Positions 44,335 through 53,596 of a DNA stretch of 64,000 nt are shown here, one piece after another. The stretch's first letter is position 1. Each line of letters begins with the position of its first letter. The notes beneath the pieces are model-generated. The model did no database searches. It was not told where the DNA came from and worked only from the letters and a program-made list of their open reading frames with translations. The stretch lies in assembly GCF_028623165.1 (NCBI RefSeq), contig NZ_CP117768.1, positions 4,216,001-4,280,000 on the forward strand. Reading direction: 5' to 3'. The translations under genes were made by a program, and so were the position numbers. Source of the DNA: Nostoc sp. UHCC 0926. Lineage in GTDB: Bacteria > Cyanobacteriota > Cyanobacteriia > Cyanobacteriales > Nostocaceae.

Positions 44335-44750
44335 TATTATGTCCGGGTTTACAACTATGTCAAAGTCAGGATTTTCCTTACCTAAAGGTGACTAATTCAA
44401 TACGATTGATGTTTGAAAGCATCTAATAAGTGAATTTAGCGATCGCTATAAGTGACAAGTTGCTGTTAACTTTGCCGATGGTTGTAAGTCTGTAGTCTGC
44501 TTCGGGATAGTGGTAGTGTAAATTTAGATGAAAACTTGTTGCCGTGTCTATCACTAATAAAATAGATTTACCTATACAGATTATGGACACAACATCACCT
44601 TCATTTCTCCTCTTCATCAATAGGGGCAGTAGCGAAACGAATGGGAAATCTTTACTAGCATAGTCACTTAGTGTCACAAATAATTTCACTGTTTTGGTAA
44701 TCACATTGAAGTACGTTAAAGTGAGCAATTGGAGTTAAGGATCGATTTAT
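44335..44750. other. Intergenic, one doubtful frame
   Basis: A minus-strand frame at 44423-44728 (101 codons) lacks a ribosome site, family or composition typical of coding sequence, so it is not called. No repeats beyond a HIP1 site near 44440. Confidence 0.4.
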
Positions 44751-45245
44751 ATGCGCTTGCCAATCACAATTAGTGCCATTTTACTGGTGTCTTTGGGTTT
44801 GAATGCACCTGTTATGCCTCAAACTCCTATACAGGTAGCACAAAAACCAGCGTTTACTAGTTTCACCTTTGAACAATTTAAGATTAATTACCGATTATGG
44901 AGACGGCAAAGAATTCCTAACTATCGCTATGAATTCACTAGAAGTTGCAATTGTTTACCTAAAGTCACAGAACCAGTGATTATTGAAGTACGGAATGGTG
45001 TCACAACTTCTATTACTTCTAAAGAGACTGGTAAAGCAGTAGATGCACAATTATTTCTAAAATACAATACTATTCCTAAACTCTTTAATATCATTAGAAA
45101 TGCGCTCATTCGGAAAGCGGCAAATCTGACTGTACAATATGATCCGAGAATCGGCTACCCAACCCAAATTAATATTGATTATGATAGTCGAATAGCTGAT
45201 GATGAAATCTTCTTCACAATTAAGAATCTGCAACAAATCAAATAA
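44751..45245 (+). CDS. Exported DUF6174-like protein
   Basis: 164 residues. Signal peptide to about residue 30 (ILLVSLGLNAPVMPQ). The mature part has YRLWRRQRIPNYRYEFTRSCNCLP, IIEVRNGVTTSI, LFNIIRNAL and VQYDPRIGYPTQINIDYD, the pattern of DUF6174 (N-Y-x-Y...C-x-C...V-x-V-x-N-G...YDPxxGYPxxI.ID). The paired Cys in SCNCLP may form a disulfide. Periplasmic protein of unknown role. Start ATG 44751. Confidence 0.8.
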   Translation: MRLPITISAILLVSLGLNAPVMPQTPIQVAQKPAFTSFTFEQFKINYRLWRRQRIPNYRYEFTRSCNCLPKVTEPVIIEVRNGVTTSITSKETGKAVDAQLFLKYNTIPKLFNIIRNALIRKAANLTVQYDPRIGYPTQINIDYDSRIADDEIFFTIKNLQQIK

Positions 45246-45379
45246 ATATAGCTAACAAGGCATTCATATAATAGAGAGTTCTGCGTATTATAATATTTTC
45301 AAAGGTTAAGAGAGAAATTTAAGCTTTTCCCTTAACCAAAAGTATTCAGATGCACCCAGAAATCAATTTGTCAGACCTG

Positions 45380-45652
45380 TTACGATCCTTGTATAAGTTC
45401 ATTAATTGAACTTATGCTTTGTTTAATTTGTTCTGTCAAAGAAGTTATTAATAAGTCAAAGGTTTCGGCTGAAAGATTAAGTAATCCCAAAGCATATAAT
45501 AGGCTCGAAATACCAATAAATAGAGCCAAAAATCTCCCAAAACAACCGGGGTTAATTTCAATAAAACCTAATTTAGATTGCCCGATGACAGCAATCGTTA
45601 TAAAAACAATTCCTGCTATTAAAAATGTGCTATTTGGAGTTAAATCTGTCAT
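45380..45652 (-). CDS. Small membrane protein, two helices
   Basis: 90 residues. Helices at about 9-27 (FLIAGIVFITIAVIG) and 38-60 (FGRFLALFIGISSLLYALGL) followed by a polar helix (LLITSLTEQIKQSISSINEL). Conserved-looking composition and hydrophobic pattern, but no family recognised. Convergent with the DUF6174-like gene. Start ATG 45652. Confidence 0.55.
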   Translation of the reverse strand: MTDLTPNSTFLIAGIVFITIAVIGQSKLGFIEINPGCFGRFLALFIGISSLLYALGLLNLSAETFDLLITSLTEQIKQSISSINELIQGS

Positions 45653-45814
45653 TTTCTTATGAAGATACCTCAGTATTTTTATTGTAGCTATTATTAGTTC
45701 AAATTTCTACACAGACTATATGTAAAAACATAAAAATTTTGCTACCACTCACCCCACCCTAAGGAGGCTTTAGCTATTACAGTATCGGTGTTGGATATCA
45801 TCGGGTGCTATGAT

Positions 45815-46153
45815 TTAGAAAGATATATTCTTATTTTGAAACCTGATGATGCCTTGGTAGGGACAATGCAAAATCCGCTGCACATTGTATTGCATCATGG
45901 AAGTCATGACGTTGGAGCGAAAGTGGAGGGGTTGCTCTGGCGATCGCATCAAGTATTGCAATGCTTTTGGTAGTTCCCCGGAAGAATTGCCAATGAAGGA
46001 CTGTAACAATTCTGGTTCCAAATGCACACCCACCAACAGTTGCCGTCCCTGTGAAAACTCATTTTCTCCTCTAACAGCCATGCCACTGCCGCAAAAACCG
46101 TACTGTCCGGCTTCCGTCTGATTAACAGCCCAAAGAGAGATTTCCCTACACAA
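45815..46153 (-). pseudogene. AraC-family regulator fragment
   Basis: The frame reads FSQGRQLLVGVHLEPELLQSF, GNSSGELPKALQYLMR and MMQYNVQRILHCPYQGI. This is the middle of PchR-like AraC regulators, where LxxILxCPYQGxxKRMYLE comes before the DNA-binding domain. The sensor start and the whole helix-turn-helix part are missing; the frame ends in RFQNKNISF. It is inactive. Confidence 0.6.
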
Positions 46154-46647
46154 GTTAGATGCTCGACTTTTCGCTATGGCTAGCTATGACGCTCCTGCGT
46201 CGCTCTAAGCGAAGCTATGTCGTTCGCGCAGCGTCTCCTTTAGGAGAAGGCTTTACGCTACGCTATCGGTGACGTGTCATATTTCAAAGCATCATTCATT
46301 TTTACCCTCACGATCCAGTAAAAAGTTAAATTTTATACTTGATTAATTGGCTGATTTGTAGCGTAATTACTATTGACAAAACTGATTTTGTCTTTAAATG
46401 TCACGAATGCTGAAGGACTAACCCAGATTCGGCAAGAAGCGATCGCACTCATGCGCCTCTGGTAGAAATCAGTTATTGTTAAGTTGTAGGTGAGTTAAAC
46501 CTAAATTTTGCTTTTTACTATTTTGCTGAAACTATGCAGGGGTAAAACTTTCAGCATCAAAAAGCCAAAATATTATCACTCCTGTACTAGACTTTGATTT
46601 AATTTATATATTAAACTACACTAAGACCAGAGGAATAGTGGGTTTTT
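46154..46647. other. Intergenic with scattered Nostoc repeat text
   Basis: 46175-46275 contains GCGTCGCTCTAAGCGAAGCT, GCAGCGTCTCCTTTAGGAGA and GGCTTTACGCTACGC, common interspersed repeats. GGCAAGAAGCGATCGCACTC at 46431 is in a short open stretch without a family. No gene. Confidence 0.5.
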
Positions 46648-47109
46648 ATGGAAAGCGTCCAAAACGTTAGTCAAGAGTTGAATGTAACAGGAGACACAAC
46701 TCTGGAGGACTTGCAACAATCTACTCCAGAAGAGTTCAAAAAAGACATTTTCAAAAAACTCAGAGGTGGATTTTTTCTCATACTGGGATATTTGTTGTCA
46801 CCACTATGTTGGTGGAATGACCTACTATTCAATCTGCCAATAGCTTATGCTTTTGGGTATGCATGTAGTTTACTTTCCCCAAAATTACTTCTACCTTGTT
46901 CAATTATAGGGTACTGGCTCTCTAATATTGTGGGAATTCTCTTGATGCAATTCGGTTCTAAGGACATTTTTAAAAAAGAACCTCAAGAGCATAACCTCAA
47001 AAAAGAATTATTCACTGGTCTAATTTCTTCAACAGCTTATACCCTGTTGATTATACTATTGATCCAGTTGAAGATTCTCGATTCTCCCATTTTATTCTCC
47101 AACGGTTAA
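46648..47109 (+). CDS. Conserved membrane protein of unknown function
   Basis: 153 residues. An acidic N-terminal 40 residues lead into helices at about 47-62 (GFFLILGYLLSPLCWW), 66-80 (NLPIAYAFGYACSLLS), 82-108 (LLLPCSIIGYWLSNIVGILLM) and 128-145 (ISSTAYTLLIILLIQL). CWWNDLLFNLPIAY looks like a conserved motif. No family recognised. Start ATG 46648 lies 9 nt after AGAGGAATAG. Confidence 0.6.
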   Translation: MESVQNVSQELNVTGDTTLEDLQQSTPEEFKKDIFKKLRGGFFLILGYLLSPLCWWNDLLFNLPIAYAFGYACSLLSPKLLLPCSIIGYWLSNIVGILLMQFGSKDIFKKEPQEHNLKKELFTGLISSTAYTLLIILLIQLKILDSPILFSNG

Positions 47110-47144
47110 TTTAGTTTATCACGTTTCTAGAAAGGAATCGGTTG

Positions 47145-47170
47145 TAGGGGTACACATCTGTGCGCCCCTA
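47145..47170. terminator. Imperfect hairpin between convergent genes
   Basis: TAGGGG (47145-47150) and CCCCTA (47165-47170) frame CACA..TGTG; it is a TAGGGGTACAC...GTGCGCCCCTA palindrome of the Nostoc type, placed between the ends of two convergent genes. Confidence 0.45.
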
Positions 47171-47205
47171 TGTCTTATTTAGCAAATATTTCGTGAAAAA
47201 GAATA

Positions 47206-48015
47206 TCAATTTTCATCAAATTTTAAAATTTCACTTAAATTCAACAATTTTGGAGTTTCCTTACTTACAATTAATGGCAGCTTCCCATTCCATTTTTCTA
47301 TTGCTTGCCTTTGCAGAATTTCTGGAGTTAAACCATCACGTAATAATCTGTGTGCCTCAGCCTCTCCTTTTGCTAAATTAACTTTTGCCTCAGCCTCTTT
47401 TGTTGCTTTCAGCGCGATAAACTCTGCTTGTTTTGCTTCTTGTTCAGCAATCTGCTTCGCCTCCACCGCTTCACCAAATCGTTCGGAAAAATGGACATGA
47501 ACTAGAGAAATATCATCAACTCCAACGTGATAGCTACCCAGTCGTGTGGACAATGCATCATCTACTCCACCTTTGACTTCTCCTCGTTTAGTAATAATTT
47601 CTTCAGCAGTATACTTTGCCATTACTGCTTTTAGTACTTCTTCAACGGCTGGGTTAATAATCCGAATAACTACATCTTGTTCATCTCCAATTCCCTGAAA
47701 AATGGCATTTGCTTCCTGGGGAATAATATGCCAATTGAGAGCGACATCGGTGAAAACATTTTGTAAATCTTTGGAAGAAGCCTCAGCAGAAATTTCCTGT
47801 TTTTGGACTCGAATACTCAGCTTTTTCACAGTATTGACTACAGGAATAATTAAGTGAAGTCCTTCTCCTAATATCTGGTTTTGGACTTCGCCAAATTTCA
47901 TCAATACACCACGTTCGCCTGCATTTATAATCACACAAGGCGTGAGAAAGATAGTTATCAGGAACAAAAGAGCAGTCAGTTTACCGGCACTGTTAAAAGT
48001 TGTATTTTTTCTCAT
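47206..48015 (-). CDS. Prohibitin-like Band 7 (SPFH) protein
   Basis: 269 residues from ATG 48015 (MRKNTTFNSAG). One membrane helix near residues 12-32 (LTALLFLITIFLTPCVIINA), then the SPFH domain: GERGVLMKFGEV, GEGLHLIIPVVNTVKKLSIR, then a coiled coil (EAKQIAEQEAKQAEFIALKA, AKGEAEAHRLL). Prohibitin-type proteins oligomerise into membrane rings and scaffold proteases such as FtsH. A longer frame to 48051 is less likely. Confidence 0.88.
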   Translation of the reverse strand: MRKNTTFNSAGKLTALLFLITIFLTPCVIINAGERGVLMKFGEVQNQILGEGLHLIIPVVNTVKKLSIRVQKQEISAEASSKDLQNVFTDVALNWHIIPQEANAIFQGIGDEQDVVIRIINPAVEEVLKAVMAKYTAEEIITKRGEVKGGVDDALSTRLGSYHVGVDDISLVHVHFSERFGEAVEAKQIAEQEAKQAEFIALKATKEAEAKVNLAKGEAEAHRLLRDGLTPEILQRQAIEKWNGKLPLIVSKETPKLLNLSEILKFDEN

Positions 48016-48546
48016 CTGTATGAAACATGTATGCGTCTGGCATAGAGACACATATTTAGGAGTTGTAAGCTTCTTCTGGTCATCCTCTTATAACTTTGGC
48101 TCTAAGTCAATTTTCATGTGACTCTAGCCAAGGTAACAAATGAGTATTACCAATAAGTAGCAAGTCCCTGACTGAGCAGTTAATCTGTTCAATGTACAGG
48201 CAGGCATAATAGGTAAGCCACCAATGTGTACTTTACTACCCAAACTTGGAGATAGTGAAGGTTAGGGTCGCTTTATGTTTACCTAAATCACTGTAATAAT
48301 ATCGAAAAACCGTAGTATTTGAAAAGATAAGTTTGCCCTTAATTAAGTAAAGCGGCAGGGCAATTACACTGCTAATAATCAAAAAACGTGCCCAGATGCT
48401 TCCCCAAGCATGGAGAATATGATCATTGACGATAAACTTGTCAGGAAGCAATGGGAGCAGCAATGACAGTTTTTGAAGGTTATAGGCGACAGTATCTTTA
48501 TGATAAATGGATGAGGGTGCAACGCTCGCAACCCATGTATTATCAT
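48016..48546. other. Intergenic, one weak frame
   Basis: About 530 bp. A minus-strand frame at 48236-48463 (75 codons, MLLPLLPDKFIVNDH...) has one hydrophobic segment but no ribosome site or family; it is left unassigned. Confidence 0.4.
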
Positions 48547-48815
48547 TTAGCTGATCTTTTTGTTTACTAAACTCATCAGTTGCTTATCCAAGTCCATGAG
48601 GTAATCTCTACCGTAAGCTCCATTCTCTAAGCCTATAACGAGATGATTGGGAATGTCTTGTCTAATTTCCTCGCTACAACGTCAGTGTAAGTGCCAGGGA
48701 TGAGTCGAAAACGCGGATGTTCGACGTATCGACTCAAATCGTTGTTAACGATCATCTCGTCAGCATATTCAAAGCCTGCACCGTAGGCATCTGCGATTGC
48801 TAACTCTAGCAGCAT
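48547..48815 (-). pseudogene. ADP-ribosylglycohydrolase with internal deletion
   Basis: From ATG 48815: MLLELAIADAYGAGFEYADE and FRLIPGTYTD match the N-terminus, which normally continues DTQMS (metal site). Here it jumps to VVARKLDKTF and stops. In another frame further on, NHLVIGLENGAYGRDYLMDL and DKQLMSL, ending at 48547, matches the C-terminal tail. So most of the enzyme has been lost. It lies 8 bp past the end of the NUDIX gene on the same strand. Confidence 0.65.
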
Positions 48816-48822
48816 ATTAGTA

Positions 48823-49371
48823 TTAAACTAAAAATGGACGCGCCAGAAAAAAGCTAGAAACTGATTTAGCATCTACCGGATCTCCTTCCAGAATAGCTTT
48901 CTCTAATTCTTCGGGAGTCAAAAACACAGTTTCGATATCCTCGTCTCCATCTTGTGGTGGTGGTGTCTCCAGCTTTTCTAAATCTCGCGCTAGAAATGCA
49001 TAGATAATTTCATCAGAATAACCAGGCGCTAGGAAAAATTCGCCTAGTTTGTCCCATTTTTGGGCACTATAGCCAGTTTCTTCTTCAATTTCACGCTGTA
49101 TCGTTTCTAGGGGATCTTCATTTGGTTCTACAGTTCCCGCTGGAAATTCTAATATCCGTCCCTGAATTGCAAAACGATACTGGCGCACAAGTACAAGTTT
49201 GCCTTCTGATGTCACAGGTACAGCTAGGGCACCACCAGGGTGACGAATACATTCCCATTCTCCTTCAGCTTTATTAGGCAAACGCAAACGATTAACTTCA
49301 AAATCAAACTTGCGTCCTTTATAAAACAAGCGTTGTTTCAGCAGTTGTGGTAATTCTCTACCTAATGGCAT
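48823..49371 (-). CDS. NUDIX hydrolase, ADP-ribose pyrophosphatase type
   Basis: 182 residues with a complete NUDIX box: Gly79, Glu85, Arg93-Glu94, Glu97-Glu98, Gly100 in GTVEPNEDP...REIEEETGY. Upstream, VNRLRLPN, CIRHPGGALAVPV and LVRQYRFAIQ are features of ADP-ribose pyrophosphatases. It probably cleaves ADP-ribose to AMP and ribose 5-phosphate. Downstream is the remnant of an ADP-ribosylglycohydrolase, upstream is folK, all leftward. Confidence 0.88.
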   Translation of the reverse strand: MPLGRELPQLLKQRLFYKGRKFDFEVNRLRLPNKAEGEWECIRHPGGALAVPVTSEGKLVLVRQYRFAIQGRILEFPAGTVEPNEDPLETIQREIEEETGYSAQKWDKLGEFFLAPGYSDEIIYAFLARDLEKLETPPPQDGDEDIETVFLTPEELEKAILEGDPVDAKSVSSFFLARPFLV

Positions 49372-49439
49372 AGTAAAATCTGATTATCTGTGAATACAGA
49401 GGTGAAATCAGCGTTCTTCAGTGTTTAAGGATGGTAATT

Positions 49440-49955
49440 TTAATTGTCCATCAATAAATGTACATCAGAACAGTCTACTTCTTTGAGCAGTTCTTTAATA
49501 ACACACCCAGAAACTGGTTCTACCCAATCTGAGGCAATTTCTGCCAGTGGTACTAGCACAAAGGCCCGATCCCGCATTCGGGGATGGGGAATCTGGAGGT
49601 TTGGTGTATCCACAATCAAGTCATCATATAATAACAAATCCAAATCCAGGGTTCGTGGCCCCCAGCGTTCCTGACGCACACGCCCAAATTGTTGTTCAAT
49701 TCCTAACAAAGCTTCTAATAACTGCTGGGGTAGCATTTCTACTTGCAATGTGACGCAGCCATTTAAGTAATCTGGCTGCTGTGGCCCTACTGCTTTGGTT
49801 TGATACCAACTTGATCTGGCTTCTAAGAGAATACCTGGCGTTTGGACTAAAGTTTCGATAGCTGCTTCTAAAATTGTCTGTGAATCGCCGATATTACTAC
49901 CAAGGGCAACAGCGGTTCGTCTGGGCTGGGCGTAGGCGTAGCCCAACTCAGGCAT
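49440..49955 (-). CDS. folK: 2-amino-4-hydroxy-6-hydroxymethyldihydropteridine diphosphokinase
   Basis: 171 residues from ATG 49955, chosen for AAGGA seven nt ahead. It transfers pyrophosphate from ATP to the pterin in folate synthesis. Marks: VALGSNIGDSQTIL, SSWYQTKAVGPQQPDYLNG, EQQFGRVRQERWGPRTLDLDLLLYDD (with RxGxRxLDLD) and IPHPRMRDRAFVLVPL. The N-terminal GYAYAQPRR is encoded by a Nostoc GGCGTAGGCGTAGCCC repeat. A NUDIX gene follows. Confidence 0.95.
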   Translation of the reverse strand: MPELGYAYAQPRRTAVALGSNIGDSQTILEAAIETLVQTPGILLEARSSWYQTKAVGPQQPDYLNGCVTLQVEMLPQQLLEALLGIEQQFGRVRQERWGPRTLDLDLLLYDDLIVDTPNLQIPHPRMRDRAFVLVPLAEIASDWVEPVSGCVIKELLKEVDCSDVHLLMDN

Positions 49956-50787
49956 CACACTTTCCTTAAGTAAGCTATTTTCCGACTGTCTTTGCGGATA
50001 TCCAGAAAATGTCAATAGTTTTTATATTTCTAAAAATTATGAGAATTGCAGTAGTTTTACAAAACTCAATCTAATATACATTATTATTCTATAGTGAGTT
50101 TTGTTAAGTATTTTTTTGATCAAGCGTAGCAATCTAGCCTCTCCCACTCGTCTTAACTAAAGCTCAATTGATAAACTTTCGGTCTTTTTTTTATTGATAT
50201 GGTAGCTAATTTGCACTACCATTTACTGTAGCAGGAAAGGTAATCAACCTGTTTGCTGTTTAATATGCAGACACCGCACCTTGACAATTAAATCTATGGG
50301 GTTCTACTTTGTTGTTCTAGTGGCTTGACAATTTTTGTTAAGCAGCCTGAAAGTAGGTAAAAGATTTACAGGAACTAGACGACTGGCACTTAACTCAAAT
50401 CAATTTTGGAGTAATCCAACTACCGAGGGGCACTCGGCAAGTAACGCTTAGGGAGAGAACCACCTCTAGTGAGAGTACCGCAAGTTGCTCTAATTAAATG
50501 GACTCGTTGAACTAAGAATCTCCGTGGCTTGAACCAGGAGAGTGTCAAACTAACACAAAGGTGGTGCTATAATCCCAAAGCTTATTGGTGGTTAAGTAGT
50601 TACGACTTTAGATAGATAAAAACGTATAAAAAATTACCTCGTGCTTGAAGCGAAAACCAACTAATTAGAATGACTCTAATCGGGAGGAACGGCGATTGCC
50701 GCTTGGTAATCATCAACACGAAGAGAAGAATCGACAATTGAGATACTACCAGCACATCTGGCGCAGGCAAGGCAGTTACTGAGCAAA
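49956..50787. other. Intergenic between folK and the PBP gene
   Basis: About 830 bp. The right half includes the IS605-like end listed separately (around 50494-50560). No protein gene is supported. Confidence 0.45.
50440..50560 (+). mobile_element. Possible right-end remnant of an IS200/IS605 element
   Basis: CTCGTTGAACTAAGAATCTC at 50502, a short hairpin TCTCC/GGAGA (50519-50523 and 50537-50541) and AGAGTGTCAA resemble the 3' end of cyanobacterial orfB-type elements, which end after such a hairpin. The tnpB frame is not visible. Recognition is by memory of similar ends only. Confidence 0.25.
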
Positions 50788-53055
50788 ATGAAAATTTTCC
50801 CATCTAGGATGAAGACCAATCAGGCAACTGGCGGTAAACCATTTTATCGTCGCTTATGGTTTTGGGCGGGCTTGGGTGTAGGTGGTGGGATAGTAGCTTT
50901 CATCTACGGCGTCAGTCTAATAGATCGCACTTTGCCAGATAAGGCCGAGCTAAACGCCGTGCTTAGAGAGCAAACACTGACCATCAAAGCTGCTGATGGA
51001 AGCATATTACAACAACAAGGTGAAGCCAGTAGAGAACAGCTAAAGCTAGAACAAATACCAGACAATTTAAAAAAAGCTTTCATCGCCTCAGAAGATAGAA
51101 GATTTAAGCAGCACAACGGATTTGATCCTCAAGGAATTGTGAGAGCAAGTTTGAATAATTTGCGATCGCAAGGTGTGGTAGAAGGTGGTAGCACCATTAC
51201 TCAACAGCTAACGCGGATTCTCTTCCTAAAACAAGAACAGACAATCTGGCGCAAACTCAAGGAAGTCCGCCTCGCCCAAAAAATGGAGCAAGAATTAACC
51301 AAAGATCAGATTTTAGAGCGTTACTTGAATCTGGTTTATTTGGGAAATGGAGCTTATGGTGTAGCAGATGCAGCTTCGGTATACTTTAGTAAATCGCCAG
51401 ATCAACTGTCACTCGCCGAAATGGCAACGATTGCTGGATTAGCTCCTGCTCCTAGCTTGTACGCCCCAAACAAGAATCCAGAAGCTGCAAAACGGCGGCG
51501 AAACTTGGTATTACTACGGATGCAAGAGGATAAAATAATTACGCCAGAGCAAAGGCAGGTAGCAGTTCAGGAGCCACTAACCCTGAAAAGCAGTTTACCC
51601 AAGCGAGTGCAAGTAGAATCACCCTACTTTACCAGCTACATCCAAAAAGAATTGCCGAAGTACGTTTCTCCTAAGGTGCTAGCAAGTGGGGGTCTAGTAG
51701 TGGAAACCACGCTGAACCCAACTTGGCAGAAGGTAGGAGAAGAAGCAGTTGCCAAAACGCTGCGAAATCAAGGACGCTGGGAGAACTTTAAGCAAGGAGC
51801 AATGGTTGCCATTGACCCCCGTAGCGGTGAAATTAAGGCAATGGTTGGCGGAAAAGACTTTGGTAAAAACCAGTTTAATCGGGTTACTCAGGCACAGCGG
51901 CAGCCAGGATCGACATTTAAAGGGTTTGTATATGCCACTGCGATCGCTAGCGGTAAAAGCCCCTACGATACCTATGAGGATGCACCCATTGTCGTAGATG
52001 GCTATGAACCGAAAAACTTTGGTAAAAACTTCCACGGCTCAATGAACATGCTAGATGCCCTCACGCGCTCGATCAATATTATTGCGGTGAAGGTGCTGAT
52101 TGATGTGGGATTTACGCCAACAATTAAACTTGCCCATGATATGGGGATAAAATCTGAACTCAGGCCCACCTATTCCTTGGCTCTCGGCTCCAACGAGGTG
52201 AATTTGCTGGAATTGACCAGCGCTTACGGCAGTTTTGCCACCCAAGGATTGCATACAGAGCCTCATGGTATTACTCGCATTCTCAACCGCCAAGGCAAAG
52301 TAATCTGGTCAGCTAATTTCCCATCTCAACGCGCCCTTGACGCTGACAGTGCCGCCATCATGACTTGGATGCTACGCAACGTTGTAGAAGCCGGGACTGG
52401 TGGTGCTGCTCAGTTAGATAATAGACCAGTTGCTGGCAAAACCGGCACCTCCGACGAAGCCCGTGATTTGTGGTTTATTGGCTACATTCCCCAGATGGTG
52501 ACAGGGGTGTGGCTAGGTAACGATGACAACCATCCCACAGACGGCAGCAGTAGTAGTGCCGCTTATACTTGGCACGAATTTATGGAAAAAGCCGCAGAGG
52601 GGATGCCCGTAGAAAAGTTTCCCAAACGACCCAAGTTAGAAGGTCGCAAAGGCACTATCAAAGCCCAGTCCATCAAGCCCAAACAAGTGCTGAATCGTTC
52701 TATTTCTGAGAATGATGACTCAGAAGGGGAAAGTTCTAGAAATTCTAATTCTGAGGATAGTGGTTCATCTAGGAGACGTAGAAATAGGAGGAGCTATTCT
52801 GAAGATGAACAGCAATCCAGCGATTATACCCCAAGACGGAGAAGGCGCGATCGCAGCCAAGAATCAAGTTCCAGTAACTCTTCCTCAGAATCATCTACCC
52901 CACGGCGGCGATCTAGAAAAGTAGAATCTGATTCTTCTTCTCCCCCGTCTCGAAGAACTCGGCGATCGTTCTCTCCCGCAAATAGTTCCGGTTCTTCAGG
53001 TTCTTCAGCGTCACAGCCATCCTGGCGGGATAGACTTAGACCGTCTCATGAATGA
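50788..53055 (+). CDS. Class A penicillin-binding protein (PBP1A type)
   Basis: 755 residues. After a cytoplasmic start, one membrane helix (about 24-42), then the GT51 transglycosylase with catalytic Glu102 in SEDRRFKQHNG and GGSTITQQLTR, and the transpeptidase with SxxK at Ser375-Lys378 (PGSTFKGF), SIN (TRSINII) and KTG (AGKTGTSDEA). It polymerises and cross-links peptidoglycan. The last 115 residues are a Ser/Arg-rich disordered tail (SSRRRRNRRSYSEDEQ, SSSSNSSSESS, TPRRRSRK), longer than in most relatives. Start ATG 50788 or 50809. Confidence 0.93.
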   Translation: MKIFPSRMKTNQATGGKPFYRRLWFWAGLGVGGGIVAFIYGVSLIDRTLPDKAELNAVLREQTLTIKAADGSILQQQGEASREQLKLEQIPDNLKKAFIASEDRRFKQHNGFDPQGIVRASLNNLRSQGVVEGGSTITQQLTRILFLKQEQTIWRKLKEVRLAQKMEQELTKDQILERYLNLVYLGNGAYGVADAASVYFSKSPDQLSLAEMATIAGLAPAPSLYAPNKNPEAAKRRRNLVLLRMQEDKIITPEQRQVAVQEPLTLKSSLPKRVQVESPYFTSYIQKELPKYVSPKVLASGGLVVETTLNPTWQKVGEEAVAKTLRNQGRWENFKQGAMVAIDPRSGEIKAMVGGKDFGKNQFNRVTQAQRQPGSTFKGFVYATAIASGKSPYDTYEDAPIVVDGYEPKNFGKNFHGSMNMLDALTRSINIIAVKVLIDVGFTPTIKLAHDMGIKSELRPTYSLALGSNEVNLLELTSAYGSFATQGLHTEPHGITRILNRQGKVIWSANFPSQRALDADSAAIMTWMLRNVVEAGTGGAAQLDNRPVAGKTGTSDEARDLWFIGYIPQMVTGVWLGNDDNHPTDGSSSSAAYTWHEFMEKAAEGMPVEKFPKRPKLEGRKGTIKAQSIKPKQVLNRSISENDDSEGESSRNSNSEDSGSSRRRRNRRSYSEDEQQSSDYTPRRRRRDRSQESSSSNSSSESSTPRRRSRKVESDSSSPPSRRTRRSFSPANSSGSSGSSASQPSWRDRLRPSHE

Positions 53056-53234
53056 GGAGTTGGATATTGAGCATTGGGAATTGGGCATGGAGTAAAAATC
53101 CTGCTTTCCGTGTCCCTGCGTCCACATTTCTGTGCAATATCAAGTTGCTTAAACTTAACTACAGGGGGATGTTACGTGATACGCTCATTTGATAGTGTGT
53201 TAAGTACTGTTATTTAACCTTGGAGAATATACTC

Positions 53235-53462
53235 ATGCATTTATTTATGCAGACAGCAGCACCAGGCATAGATGCTGCTCCTCATTTTCCCTTGGCTTTT
53301 ACCTTGGTGTATGTCGTTGGTTTTATTGCTGCTGTAACCATTGGTTCAATAGCTTGGTACAACTCAAAACGCCCCGCAGGTTGGGAAAGCAAAGAGCGTC
53401 CTGATTTTGTGCCTAAGGTTGATAAAGAAGAGACTCCGGGTCTGGGTGAACCGAAGCCATAA
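53235..53462 (+). CDS. Small single-helix protein, possible PSII assembly factor Psb35
   Basis: 75 residues from ATG 53235 (MHLFMQTAAPG), with GGAG upstream; a TTG at 53220 is in frame. One helix at about 22-44 (LAFTLVYVVGFIAAVTIGSI), then AWYNSKRPAGWESKERPDFVP and a charged tail. This pattern is conserved in cyanobacteria, and I recall the name Psb35 (Ssl2148-type, CP47-associated) for it, but I cannot confirm the match. It is monocistronic. Confidence 0.6.
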   Translation: MHLFMQTAAPGIDAAPHFPLAFTLVYVVGFIAAVTIGSIAWYNSKRPAGWESKERPDFVPKVDKEETPGLGEPKP

Positions 53463-53596
53463 GCAGTAATGAGTAATGAGTGCTGAGTGCCGAGTGCTTA
53501 GTTGTGAGTGCCAAACTTAAAAATCATCTATCTACAGACGTGATTAATCGCCTCTTGCCAACTCCTAACTCCTTACTCATAACTCATAACTCCCTG

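Noticed and set aside
44423..44728. 101-codon minus-strand frame
   Set aside because: No recognised family and no ribosome site; could be real but not supported.
46394..46466. Short open stretch with EGLTQIRQEAIALMRLW
   Set aside because: Too short; driven by a HIP1 site; no family found.
48236..48463. 75-codon minus-strand frame with one hydrophobic stretch
   Set aside because: No start signal or conserved pattern.
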